DNA of 64,000 nucleotides, from NCBI GenBank assembly GCA_036245525.1, contig BTPG01000006.1:72355133-72419132 (forward strand), written 5' to 3'. Below, one piece after another: positions 10,563 through 21,452 of this stretch (its first letter is position 1; each line of letters begins with the position of its first letter). The DNA comes from Semisulcospira habei (Eukaryota; Mollusca; Gastropoda; Semisulcospiridae). A model generated the notes under the pieces. The model saw only the letters and a list, made by a program, of their open reading frames with translations, ran no database searches and had not been told where the DNA came from. A program made the position numbers and the translations under genes.

Positions 10563-12094
10563 TCAAACATCTTGTGATGGTTTATTTCGACTAAATGACG
10601 TAAATCAAAGCCAACCTTGACTATGCACAGCCTGTGATTTCCACTCTGCCATATTGTCGATGATGATTTTTCCCAACAAATCACGGAGGTTCTTGTGAAA
10701 GTTTTCTGTAAGAAAATGATGGAGTGGACATTAAAGAGAAGATAAAGTGTCACATTAATTTGTTGGTACATGTACTGTAATTCAAGACAATATAATGTGT
10801 GGATCCATATGTGGCACTTTTAGAGCCTGATTATTTGCTCAAGGCGCCAAGATAATTAGAGCAGCAATAGATACATTATACATACTGTCTAGCAATTTAA
10901 GTTAAAACTGTACATTCTTCTTTATAGTGTTTGATACCCAAAGATTATTCTCCTAAATCTGCAAGCTTGGGAGCTTTCTTTTGAGGATTAAATCACAGTT
11001 CAGGGGATGGTTCAAGCATAGAAGTTTAAGGGTAGAGCCAGAAAAACTTGGCGTCTACAGGTGGCAAGCTATTCTGATACCACCTATGAAATATGATTGA
11101 TCATGATCAGTCACCTTTGTAGTGTCTAAGATGAATGGGTTATACTACATGAAGCTGACCTGGAAACAGTGAGAGCATCTGCTGTGGATCTGTTGATCCC
11201 TGGAATACAGCACACTTCAACAGGGATCCCAGACTCTCTATTAGCTGAAACAAACAGGAAAACTGCACATTAGTTACAAAATGACTAAAACAAAAGTTCT
11301 ACACAGTAATACAGTTTGCACTACAGCTACCCAAAAGCACAGTACATGTCTATGAGGCACATAACATCACTTGTGACAACCATTTGACTTGTAATGTTGC
11401 TGAACCATGTGGTATGCAAAATTCAAATCAACCAAAAGCAATACATACAAATACCAAAAGCTAGATCAAGTATAACAGCTCAAGGATACAATCTGTTTGG
11501 TGCTCTAATGTAATGTTGTATATATAGTCTGATTATTTTACTTTTTAATTAAAAAGTCAGAATGCTGCAGAAGATGGATCCAAGGGCAACCAATTCAGGC
11601 ATTACCCTTAAACTGTCAGACCTGATTTATCACCTACAGCACTTAAACTATAAAAAAAAAAAAAAGCTAGATACAGTGTACCTTAAGTGCTTGCTCCTGT
11701 GTCAGAGCGAGTGTCTGCATGCAGCTCTGTGTGAGCCCCTCTGGTTTGGCAGCAGTACCAGTAGTACGAATGGAAGCAAGGAACACATCCTGGCACAGTT
11801 TCACAACCTGAGCCTTGGATGAGGCCTAACAACAGGAATATTGGAGGAAAACCCTCAACATCAGTGTAAAGAAAAATGTATGTAGACTCTACTATATATT
11901 GAGAAAACATTATATTTTATTGTATTTGGGGGGATAAAAAATTATCGCTCTATACACAAAATATGTGGTAGTTTAAAAAAGAAGGAACTGTTGGGAAAGG
12001 GAAGGGGCAGCACAGAAGACAGTATAACAAGAGAATTTGGTTGCTTTGACAAAGTCATTCATTACCCAACTTCCATGGTACGTACTGCTTTTTT
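10563..12094. other. Non-genic stretch
   Basis: AT-rich and no gene recognised. It contains one family P palindrome (11005-11105) and a possible worn copy near 11575-11640. Confidence 0.45.
11005..11105. repeat. Imperfect palindrome, family P (copy 5)
   Basis: Core AACTTGGCGTCTACAGG is followed by the inverted TGGCAAGCTATTCTG. Flanks carry GGATGGTTCAAGC and ACCACCTATGAAATATGAT. It is more diverged than copies 1 and 3. Confidence 0.6.
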
Positions 12095-12122
12095 AAGTCC
12101 CTTCTATTTATAGAAGGGACTT
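12095..12122. repeat. 28-bp hairpin (left)
   Basis: Near-perfect palindrome. The arm AAGTCCCTTCTAT is mirrored by ATAGAAGGGACTT. The same hairpin with one change occurs at 13766-13793. The two hairpins bracket a block of inverted repeats. Confidence 0.8.
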
Positions 12123-12169
12123 TTTAGGATGGGTTGCGTTAGGGCGAATTTACCTATTTTGCTAATTTT

Positions 12170-12690
12170 GCTATACTAAGTACACCTGCATGCTCTTCTG
12201 ACAGCGCGTCGATGTGTGTATGCGTGTGCGCGTTTGCATGCGTGAGCTGCAAAAATCCTCAAGAGGCATAGATGTTCATGCACCCTCTGGGCACTTGGGG
12301 ATCTATGCCTCTTTGAGATGCGCAGGTGTCATTGGTTTGTCAAACGTCACTTGTCACGACGTATTTATTAGTTTTTACGTAATTTTATATGCAACGTGAC
12401 ATGAGTTTCGCTTTTGCTTCAAGACTTGCGAAAATGGTGACAAAACTAGAATTTCACAGTACAATTTCAGTCTTGCTATAATTTGTGTGAAATCAGGTTG
12501 ACGTTACCTAGCTACATGCTATACTAAGTACACCTGCATGCTCTTCTGAAAGCGCATCAATGTGCGTGTTTGCGTGTGCGTGTGCATGAGTGCATGCACG
12601 CGCTCCAAACATCCTCAAGAGGCATACATGTTCATGCGCCCTCCTGGCACATGAGGATCTATGCCTCTTGGAGATGCGCGCATATGTGTG
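12170..12690 (+). repeat. About 350-bp tandem repeat, 1.5 units
   Basis: GCTATACTAAGTACACCTGC starts at 12170 and again at 12518, so the unit is 348 bp. Each unit contains CTCAAGAGGCATA and GATCTATGCCTCTT, which are inverted, so every unit also carries a small internal hairpin. A further copy in the opposite orientation lies at 13766-14145. Confidence 0.75.
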
Positions 12691-12981
12691 GGAAAGAGCG
12701 AGCGAGAGAGAGAGAGAATTAACGTCAAATTTAGAGTATCGGTGTCTGCGTGGTGACGGAGTTGCTTCTTTTACATCACTGTCTGTATTTTTCTGTAGAA
12801 CTTAAATGAAGGTTTTTTTTACTGGTTTAATTATTTTCTGAAAAGAATTAATTTTTACTAAAGAAGTTGAAAGGATACAAAGCTGGCTAACAAACTCATC
12901 CAATGTCTTTCTCCAAATTAGCTATATATGCAAAAGTTCAAGTAAATATGACAAAAATTACAAACTGAAATCTGGGTCAAC

Positions 12982-13420
12982 ATAAAAGCAGTTCTCCTAT
13001 ATGGAGCAGAGACTTGGAGGTTGACAAAAACCAGTCAACAGAGTACAGATCTTCATAAACGTTGCCATAGAAGAATCTTGAAAATCTACTGGCCAGAGAT
13101 CAGCAATGTCAGACTCTGGGAGAGAACAGAACAGATAACAGCAGAGAATGAAATTGGGCGAAGAAGATGGAGATGGACTGGTCACAGTCTGAGAAAGCCA
13201 GTCTTCAGTATCAGTAGGCAGGCATTGTCATGGAACCCCCAGGGAAAGAGGAAAAGAGGCAGGCCGAGAAACACCTGGCGTCGAGACCTCCAAGCAGACA
13301 TCAAGAGACTGGGAACCACCTGGAGTAAAATCAAAGGAGAAGCACAGGACATGAGTCGCTGGAGGTCTCTCGTCGACGGCCTATACCCTGGGAGGGGTGA
13401 CAGGCTAAGTAAAATAAGTT
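12982..13420 (+). mobile_element. 5'-truncated RTE LINE (copy 3)
   Basis: A 439-bp 3' end of the RTE family encoding the C-terminal RT tail ([21 protein letters not shown] through DGLYPGRGD). The target duplication AATCTGGGTCAAC / AATCTGTGTCAAC (12 of 13) is at 12969-12981 and 13421-13433. The frame is open for 133 codons from 13021 but is only a tail fragment. It sits between the inverted repeats at 12170-12690 and 13766-14145. Confidence 0.9.
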
Positions 13421-13765
13421 AATCTGTGTCAACTGACTCCCTATAAACTGTTGTTTATGTCTTCAATGAGACATTCAATTACAATATGCTTGGAGGCTCT
13501 CTTAGCCACCCACTTAAGAAAGTATTTTGCCAAGTTTTAAGCTTGTGTGTAGAGAAATATCGGAGATTCTCTTGTTTACATAATGTATATACATACGCAC
13601 GATACATATGCACATACGGCGCTTCATGCCAAATGTATGTTCAGCTGCAAGGTTAGCGTAACTAGACATGACGTAAGTTTTATCTTGTTACTTCAATTGT
13701 TAGAGTTTTAGCCTGCCCGCCTTTGGACATGCTATTAAATTTGCCCCACCGTGACCCGTCCTAAA

Positions 13766-14145
13766 AAGTCTCTTCTATAAATAGAAGGGACTTAAAAACA
13801 TGTCATGACAAATGACGTTTGACAAACCAATGACACATATGCACGCATCTCCAAAAGGCACAGATCCTCAATTGCCCAGAGGGCAAATGAACATCTATGC
13901 CTCTTGAGGATGTTTGCAGCACGCATATGTACGCACATGCATACACACACATCGACGCGCCTTCAGAAGAAAATGTAGGTGTACTTCGTATAGCACGTAG
14001 CTAGGTAAAGTCAACCTGATTTCACACAAATTATAGCAAGACTGAAATTGTACCATGAAATTCTAGTTTTGTCACCATTTTCCCAAGTCTTGAAGTGAAA
14101 GTGAATCTCATATCACGTTAAATATAAAATTACGCAAAAACAAAA
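13766..14145 (-). repeat. Inverted copy of the 350-bp repeat, with hairpin
   Basis: Reverse complement of the unit seen at 12170-12690. It includes the hairpin (13766-13793), TGACAAACCAATGACA, CCTCTTGAGGAT and the GTCAACCTGATTTCACAC segment. With the left block it forms a fold-back pair more than 1 kb apart. Confidence 0.75.
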
Positions 14146-14678
14146 AAATATGTCATGATAAATTATGTTTGACAAAACAAGGACGCGTATGAACTGCGCT
14201 CACCTCTTATAGAGTTCCCTATGACGCATTGGCACATCTGCAAGGCTTTTTCAAAAGGAGATATTTCAACATCAGAATCAAGTCAAAGACAAAAGGTAGA
14301 GACCCTTGACAGCGAAGAGAGCTTTTTATATAGAACTTCGAGGATTATGGTTCATCCCATCTTGTTTTAAATTTAAGCCAATCATCTGTGCTATCAGTAA
14401 CTTTCTAAACACAGTTCTGATTCACACATTGCTCATAATTTTAATCTTATGAGTACAGATTTGGGGGATCTACAACTGTGTTGTATGGTATTTCGAAACC
14501 CAAATACCCTTGAAAAGTCACTGAGAACACCTTTCCATAAACACAACTGATCAATTTCAGTCAATTAAGACCCTGATAAACTTTAGCTAATAAGGAGTCT
14601 CTAGAATGACCCTTCTTTGACAGCATGGCAAACATTTTCTTCTTGGGTTCGGGAGAGTTCGTAGGGCGAGAAGGAAAG

Positions 14679-14750
<72 letters not shown>

Positions 14751-14960
14751 GGGTGTGACTATGTTGTATAAACACAATTTTATTTAGAATGTCAGCAAAA
14801 TGGCAGTGATTCAAAGATACACCGCACATCAAACTGGATACCTTTAGGAGGCACTCTAAACTGCTGTAGTCACAGGTCATCTCTAGTGATTTAATCCATT
14901 TAGCACAAAACTGATCTGAAAGTATCGTCTGCTCACACAGAAAAAACTCATGACCGGAAA
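14146..14960. other. Upstream intergenic stretch
   Basis: No gene recognised. It contains a perfect (GA)n microsatellite of 33 units (14682-14747). A 97-codon reading frame over it on the minus strand is low-complexity artefact. Confidence 0.55.
14682..14747 (+). repeat. (GA)33 microsatellite
   Basis: Uninterrupted GA dinucleotide run, about 500 bp upstream of the prothymosin-like gene. Confidence 0.97.
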
Positions 14961-15039
14961 GAAACTACCGGAAACGGTTTCAGAGTGTTATTCGGGATAT
15001 CTCGGGTTTTTACGAAAACTGACGGAAAGAGCCGATTTG

Positions 15040-15287
15040 TCGCGGAATTTACCGCGAAACGTTCTGTGACGTCACGCAAGTCGCACGCATGCGCCGCATT
15101 CATTTATGAAAATGAGAGCAAAATCAGGGCCAATCAAATATCTTAAACTATACCACGTGACGCATAATGAGCCGCGTTTGGGCGGGAATCTAAACGTCAG
15201 ACGTCAGTCTTTCCTCTCTTTGTTCGCGCTAGAAGCAGCGTGGGTTTTCTGTCAGCAAAAAATTTCCGTGTACACGATCAGATCACC
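15040..15287 (+). promoter_or_regulatory. Promoter region and 5' UTR of prothymosin-like gene
   Basis: A locally GC- and CpG-rich segment directly upstream of the ATG at 15288. It contains a full CRE palindrome TGACGTCA (15067-15074), a GCATGCGC core of NRF-1 type at about 15086, an E2F-like TTTGGGCGGGAA at about 15177 and a second GACGTC at about 15199. A pyrimidine stretch, CTTTCCTCTCTTTG, follows and could mark the start of transcription. No TATA box is seen. The site names come from consensus resemblance only. Confidence 0.55.
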
Positions 15288-18200
15288 ATGCCCGGAGAAA
15301 AGTAAGTACTATTAAATGTAAAATGCATTTCTAAATTGTGATTTGATTTTTTGTAAGTGTTCTTTATATATTTCTTGTGATTTAGGAAAATTAGCGAATC
15401 TAGTGTGAATGTTCTGTGACCAACACTGATACAACACAAAGAAAACCGACTAAAAGATGACTATTTTTGTTGAAATATAGTTGAATTGTTTCGATTTTGT
15501 TAAATTCATATAAACTTGACGTTTGACGAACGTGAGCCAGATTTCGTTCATTTGGATTTTTCTTTACTTCCCTGATTTTCGTGCATTCATTAGTGACGTC
15601 GGACTGTGTACCTTGGCCAGGCGGCTGCAACGCGCTGAGCTGCGCACACATTGATCGGCTTATTCTAAATTTAGCTCAGCGACCGAAATTTTACCGTTGG
15701 TTTCTCCGTCGCACTCTGTATTCGGATTTTTCGAGAAAAGTGGAAGATAATGCAGACGCTTTTAGTCAGTTCTCGGGCAAGTTATCTCCCATACGGATTT
15801 GATAAATCACTATCAATTTAGACCCATTGGATCTCTCCTCCCCCCCCCCCCCCCCTCCGTCTCTCACTCCTTATACGCTCTGCCCATTTTTAATTTTATT
15901 GTCATTATTTTACCTACCTTGTGATTCGTCCAACAACTAAAAATAGAATCTTCAGCAATACTATATATATCCTTATTTTATTTGTTATGGTTTGAGCACT
16001 CGGTATTATCCGGTCAGTATCACAGTATGTATGACCACATTACCATCTTACTTTTCTCTTTAATTTTCAGGCAAGAAGTTGAGGTCGAAAGTACCGAGGC
16101 AGCCCAGCCCACCCCAGAAATCAAGGGCAAGACAGTTGAAGATGTGAAGGCACAGAAAGAAGAAGTGAGTATACAACTGCCAAACGCTCTTTAAGTCTTT
16201 TTACAGTTATGATTCGGGAACCTGTTCCATTCGTGCAGATAAATCAAGAGGACATTGGTGCTTCATACGAGAACGACATTTGCAGGTATTTCTGTAGCAG
16301 TCCCTGGAACTGCAGCAAAAAATATTAGTTAAAATTGTCATGTGGAAAGAATTGTTACACCCTCACACTTGTATGCCTTTTGCATACAAATGGACAACTA
16401 TACTAAACCTTATTGAAGGTGAGCCCTTCCTATGCATATTGATTTGTTAGCTTTTGAATGACTCGGTGTGCATCTGACCCATGGGGTCTTTGTCTTTTTG
16501 GCTCATGTGACAGCAAATGTGAGTATTTACTGGGCCATTCATCATCTGTCTGTCATTTGAGGTAAACTTGAATGTTCACATTTTGTTGAAGACTGTTCAA
16601 GCCAGTCTTCAAACTGGGCCCAGAAAATGCTTTGTGGTCAGACTTTCTAGACATGCAGATGTCAGTGACCTCTCTGTCACACTTCAAGGTCGCAAGTTTT
16701 TTTTTGTGCTCGCGCGAGGCAAAATTGAGTATATTGTGTGCCAGTGGTCATCTGTGGTGAGCTTTAGCGTTGGCATTTTCTCGGAGACTTTTCAAAGGAT
16801 ACTTTGTGGCAGGGCATTTCTAAGCATACTAATTCCAGTGATCTCCCTAAAAGGTCACAAAAGATCAGGAAATAGGTTTTAAAAAAAAATATTTTAAAAA
16901 TCATATTTTGAAATAATTGATTTTTGCTGCTGACGTGCAAAGCAGAAGTATGTTTTGGGCCAGTGGTTGTCTGTCCTCTGTGGTAAACTTTAACCTTGGC
17001 ATTTTCCAGAGACTATTCAAGCCACAGTCTTCAAACTTAGCCCAAGGGTACTTTGTGGCAAGACCTTTCTAAACATACCAATTTGAGTGACCTCTCACAA
17101 AGGTAAATGGGATCAGGAAATAGGTCAAAAATAGCTATATTTTGACATAATTTATGTTTTTCTCCGATACTATTCAACCTCAAACCCAAATTTAATATAA
17201 AGATACCTAATGGTAAGACTTTCTATGCCTGCTAGTTTGGTTTACCCATCTGAAAGATCAAGGGTCACGAGGTCAAAATAAGCCTTTCTAACAAAATGTT
17301 TTTTTCTCAAATACTGTTCACAACTTCCATCCCAAACCTGGTACAGACATACCTGATGCTAACTTGGATGACATCTGAAAGGTCGCAAGAGATCAGCAGA
17401 TGTGAAAAATGTCTATTTGTTTCTATAAGGATTTTTGCTCAACTTTTCAACCAAATTTGGCAGAAAGGTAGCTGATAAAGACATTTCTATGCATACAAGT
17501 TCCGTTCACTACTAAGCCCTCAAAAGGGGTCATGGGAGGTTGACAAAAGTGAAAAATGTGTAAATTTTGAGGAAACCTGGATTTTGCGGGTAACAAATGC
17601 CATCCCTTTCTTTATGTTGTGTTGGAACACTTGCTTATTTCAGTGACCTTTTGGACGGTCAAGGTCACAAAGGTAGATTGGTCATGAGCGTGAGCATTGA
17701 TGGCTTTGCCATTCCTGTTCACAAATATTATTTAAACTTCCCATTAGGGCTTTTTGGTCTTTTTTTTGTACCATTTTTTTCATTTGATCTAATGGTACAA
17801 ATAGTGTTATCTGAATTTACCAGGCGGAGAAACCAGCGGAAGCAGAAGCAGAATCCACAGAAGAAAAAACAGAACAGGGAGCTGGTGATGCTGAACAGAA
17901 CAAAAACGACAATGCATCCACAGAACAGACTGAGGCCACAACAGGTAAATAAAGCATATGCGTGTTATTTTATTTTTATGAATGCTTGGTCTTGGCAGGC
18001 AAGTGCTGAATTGAGATTGATAGATGTGTGAAATGTGTACATTTCACAATCCATAAGATTTTGCGCACATACCAAGGGTAATTACTTCGCGCTGGACATA
18101 CAGATCCACTGTCCCCTCCTATCAGGCACCCAATCGCCGGGCCACAGAAAAATACGCAGTTATAGAACCAGGCGATCATCTACACGATCGTCTGGTTCTA

Positions 18201-20564
18201 TACCTGTGTATTTTTCTGTGGCCTGGCGATTGGGTGGGTGCCTGATAGGAGGGGGCAGGGGATCTGTCCAGCGCTCAGTAATTACCCTTGGTGTGTGTAC
18301 AATTCTACCAGCGCTAGCCTCAACTATCTGGTTTGTGTGCATAGGATTTTGCAGTTACAGATCAGACTGGGTATACTGCAGTATGGGATATAGCGTGCCG
18401 AGATCAGGTTTCAATGGTAATGCCTGATAGTGATAAGCAAAAGGTCTTTAGCGACATCACTCCTTGCAGGTCAGATACAGGTGATTCAGCACAAAGGTAT
18501 CTGGGGATATGACCTTTCTATGCGTGCCAATTTAGTGGTCCCCTCCCAAGGGTCATTGGGGGTCCAGAAATATCTTTATTTAAAAAAAGCCATATTTTGA
18601 TAAAAACTTTTCTCCTGTCTAGAAAAGGTCATGGGTCACAGGAGGTCAGCATGTGTGTGATAAATGCCAGTTTTTGACAGAACTGTAGTGCTACAGTCTT
18701 CAAACTTGGCCCAAAGATACTTTGTGGCAAGACCTTTCTAAACATACCAATTTGAGTGACCTCTCACAAAGGTCAAGGTCAGGGCATCAGGAAATGGGTA
18801 AAAAATAGATGTATTTTGACATAATTTATTTTTTCTCCAATACTATTCACAACTTCAAACCCAAACGCGGTACAAAGATACTGATGGTAAGACTTTATAC
18901 GCATACTAATTTGGTTGATACCTCGGAAAGGTCAAGGGTCACAAGAGCTCAAGAAATAGGTCCAAAATCGCCATATTTTGACAAAAGTTTTTTTTTTTTT
19001 CTAAAATACTATTACTATTCACAATTTCAAACCCAAACTTGCTACAGAGGTACCTGATAAGACCTATCTATGCATACTAATTTGGATGACCCCTCGAGAT
19101 GTCGACAAATGTGTATAAAATGCCAATTGTGGCCATTATCAACATTTTTGCAAACTTTTCAATCAAATTTGGCACAAAGATAGCCGATGATGAGACCTTC
19201 CATGTATCTCAATTTAATCGACTCATCGCAAAGGTCAACAGATGCGTGGAAACTGATTAACCTTTAGCACGCTCGCCAGCCGCCATCATGCTTCATTATC
19301 GGATGGCGACATGTCGCCAACGCGTGGTCTGCTCCTAATCAGCTATGGTAAACACACTGGGTTGCTATGAAGCCTTTGCAAAGGATTGTGGGTGATTGTA
19401 AATGAGGCTTGATTCCGTTTTATATCAGCCATCTTGCTAACTTCGGGTGTGTTTGAGCGATTCGAATTTTCTAAGCGATGACCGATGAGGAGTTAGAAGC
19501 ATTCATCAAGGAATACTTTTATGGAGTCAGATTCCGATGATGAAGACGTTCTTGGCTTTTTGCCAGAAGACTTGAGATCGAGGGGGGGTGGGAGATGGTG
19601 GTGACGGGCAGAGGAATGATTCTGAATCGAGTGCTAGTGAACGTGGAAACGGTGCATAGTAAGCATTGATTATTTTTTGTTGTTAGGATAACAACACAGT
19701 TTTAAAAATTGTGACATAATCTTGATTCATTTATTTACATACATGCCAAATTCCACATTCATACATAGAAAAATGAAAAAGTTGTAGGCTTTTGAAGTAA
19801 GTAGGGTAGCGTTGGGTTTAGCCACTCAAAAAGAATGCAGTTGCAGGGGAAAGAACTGCCAGCGGAAAGCAGAGTGCTAAAGATTAAATTTTGAGAAAAC
19901 ATGGATTTTGTTAGTGCAGAAGCTATCCCTTATTGTCAGACGTGGTCATACACTTGAGCCATAAGGGCTTTGCCGTTCTTGTTATCAAAGTTTTTACAAA
20001 CTTTTCAATTAAACTTGCCTTAAAGGTAGTTGATAATAACACCTCTATGCAATTTTTTGGGCCCCTCCCAAAGGCCAAGGAGGTTTGAGAAATTTGTGAA
20101 AAATGCATACATTTTGACAAAACTGGGGTTTGGCTAGTACAGTGTTTACTTATGTTTTGACAGTTGGCCACTTGCTTATTAATCAGTGATTTGTAGGGAA
20201 GGTCATGCTCACAAATTTCACACTTAAATATGTGGGTTGGTCACACGTGTGAGCCATAAGTGGGCCCTAGCAATGACGTGCATGGTTTTGCTTTTATGGA
20301 AAGTTAAAATACAGTCATCGGCTATTTGTGTCTCTTAACCAACATCACTCAATTTTAAAATAACTAGATGAACCTTGTGTAAAATTGGCTGTATTTTTTT
20401 GTCCGCCAGAAGAAACAGAAGAGTCCTCAGAGGCAGCAGCAGAGAAGAGGAGCGCAGAAGAGGAAAATGGTGAAGATGAAAGTCCAACAAAGAAAGTGAA
20501 AACAGCAGAAGACAAGAGTGAAGAGGCAGCAGAAGATGCGGATGAACAGGAAGAGTCCGCCTAA
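15288..20564 (+). CDS. Prothymosin-alpha-like acidic nuclear protein (4 exons)
   Basis: Coding exons are 15288-15301, 16071-16164, 17824-17944 and 20410-20564. They join at GT...AG sites (GTAAGT, GTGAGT, GTAAAT donors; CAG acceptors) with the frame kept, giving 127 residues and stop TAA at 20562. The protein begins MPGEKQEVEVEST, is dominated by Glu, Ala, Thr and Asp, and has no hydrophobic core, so it should be disordered. Near the C-terminus AEKRSAEEENGEDESPTKKV followed by KT resembles the bipartite nuclear signal of prothymosin alpha (KR...TKKQKT). Prothymosins bind histone H1 and act in chromatin opening and cell survival; that role here is inferred. Introns 2 and 3 are filled with the dispersed repeat, a fold-back and a piggyBac-type MITE. 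The homology call rests on composition and the NLS, since such proteins align poorly. Confidence 0.75.
16495..17720 (+). repeat. Dispersed repeat D (copy 1), intronic
   Basis: Begins TTTTTGGCTCATGTGACAGC and ends near GGCTTTGCCATTCCTG. Inside, a diverged module recurs about every 130-250 bases: 'AACTTGGTACAGA-ACCTGATGGTAAGACCTTTCTATGCATACTAATTT-GA' followed by 'AGGTCA-GGGTCAC' and 'ATATTTTGACAAAA'. No ORF. The same family is found at 18485, 20874, 27861, 34616, 35950, 36643, 39946 (minus), 60372 and 62208 (minus). Confidence 0.85.
18043..18357. repeat. Fold-back repeat F (copy 1)
   Basis: About 315 bp of two inverted arms around a centre near 18180. Left-arm markers CATACCAAGGGTAATTAC, CTATCAGGCACCCAATCG and GGTTCTAT/AGAACC reappear inverted in the right arm (GGTTCTATACCTG, GCCTGATAGGAGGG, GTAATTACCCTTGGTGTG). 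The outermost ATTTTGCGCACA and TGTGCATAGGATTTTGC are also related. It has no ORF and is MITE-like. A second, rearranged copy is at 40677-41199. Confidence 0.8.
18485..20270 (+). repeat. Dispersed repeat D (copy 2), split by a MITE
   Basis: Plus-orientation copy in intron 3, interrupted at 19261-19883 by the piggyBac-type element. The flanks rejoin as ...GGAAACTGATTAAATTTTGAGAAAAC..., matching copy 1 near 17560. Confidence 0.8.
19261..19883 (+). mobile_element. piggyBac-type MITE with transposase N-terminal remnant
   Basis: A 623-bp element flanked by TTAA on both sides (19257-19260 and 19884-19887). Terminal inverted repeats are CCTTTAGCACGCTC at the left and the inverted TCTTTAGCACTCTG at the right. 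TTAA targets are diagnostic of the piggyBac group. Inside, about 19475-19660, a short acidic frame reads MTDEELEAFIKEYF and, one frame over, MESDSDDEDVLGFLPEDL. This resembles the acidic N-terminus of piggyBac transposases. The catalytic domain is deleted, so movement would have needed a helper. It inserted into repeat D within an intron of the prothymosin-like gene. Confidence 0.8.
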
Positions 20565-20666
20565 TTTATGTCAAGTGTGGATGTGTAGACAGTTTCTCAG
20601 AATGATCATCAGGCTGTAAAATTTTTGTCTCATTTCACTCTGTTCTTTATTGTTCGTAACCAATAT

Positions 20667-20672
20667 AATAAA
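20667..20672 (+). terminator. Polyadenylation signal of prothymosin-like gene
   Basis: AATAAA 103 bases after the stop codon, followed by a GT-rich stretch (GTGTTCATTGTTGTTGT) that fits a downstream element. Confidence 0.7.
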
Positions 20673-20873
20673 GTGTTCATTGTTGTTGTCCCTCAGCCGC
20701 TCAAATTTTAATTCTGTGAGATTGTGGTGAATGTGTGGTGTTTGGACTTAGAAATGAATTCAGTTGATCAGGCTTTCTGTTGTGATTTGAAATTGTCCGT
20801 CATGGGGTCGGGCAGCATGCCAAAAATCCGTCCCATGCACTCCACAGCTTAAAAAGCAAAAGGCGTAAGTCAA

Positions 20874-21288
20874 TTTTTGGCTCATGTATGAAGCAAAATT
20901 GAGTATGTTCTGGGCCAGTGGTCATCCATGGTAAACTTTGACGTTGACATTTTCTCAAAGACTATTCAAGCCAGTCTTCAAACTTGGTCCAAGGGTACTT
21001 TGTGGCAAGACCTTTCTAAACGACCAATTTCAGTGACCTCTCTTAGGTCAAGATCGCATGGGGATTAGGAGATGGGTAAAACAATTGTTATATTTTGAAA
21101 AAAAATTGATTTGTTCTCAAATACTTTTCACAACTACTAAACCAAACTTGTCATAAACACACCTGATGGTAAGACTTCTGTGCATACTCATTTGATTCAC
21201 CCATTGAAAATGTCAAGAACTCAAAAATAACCCAATTTTGACAAAAGATGTTTCTCAAATAATATTCCCAACTTCCATCCCAAACTTG
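20874..21288 (+). repeat. Dispersed repeat D (copy 3, left part)
   Basis: Starts at TTTTTGGCTCATGTATGAAG. It continues after the hAT insertion at 27033-27565. The bases AACTTG at 21283-21288 are the left target duplication of the hAT. Confidence 0.8.
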
Positions 21289-21452
21289 CAGACCTGCCTA
21301 CACTACACATTGAGCGTAGTAAACTACGAATTTGGCCCCCAAATTACGCAACTACGCATGCTCGCCTCAAAATACGCAAAATGTTTTATTTTGCTACACA
21401 TTTTTTAAATCCATCATTTTTCGAAATGGAGAAAGCACGAGTGAGTTCCGGT

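Noticed and set aside
14587..14880. 97-codon minus-strand frame rich in Leu-Ser
   Set aside because: Translation of the (GA)33 microsatellite.
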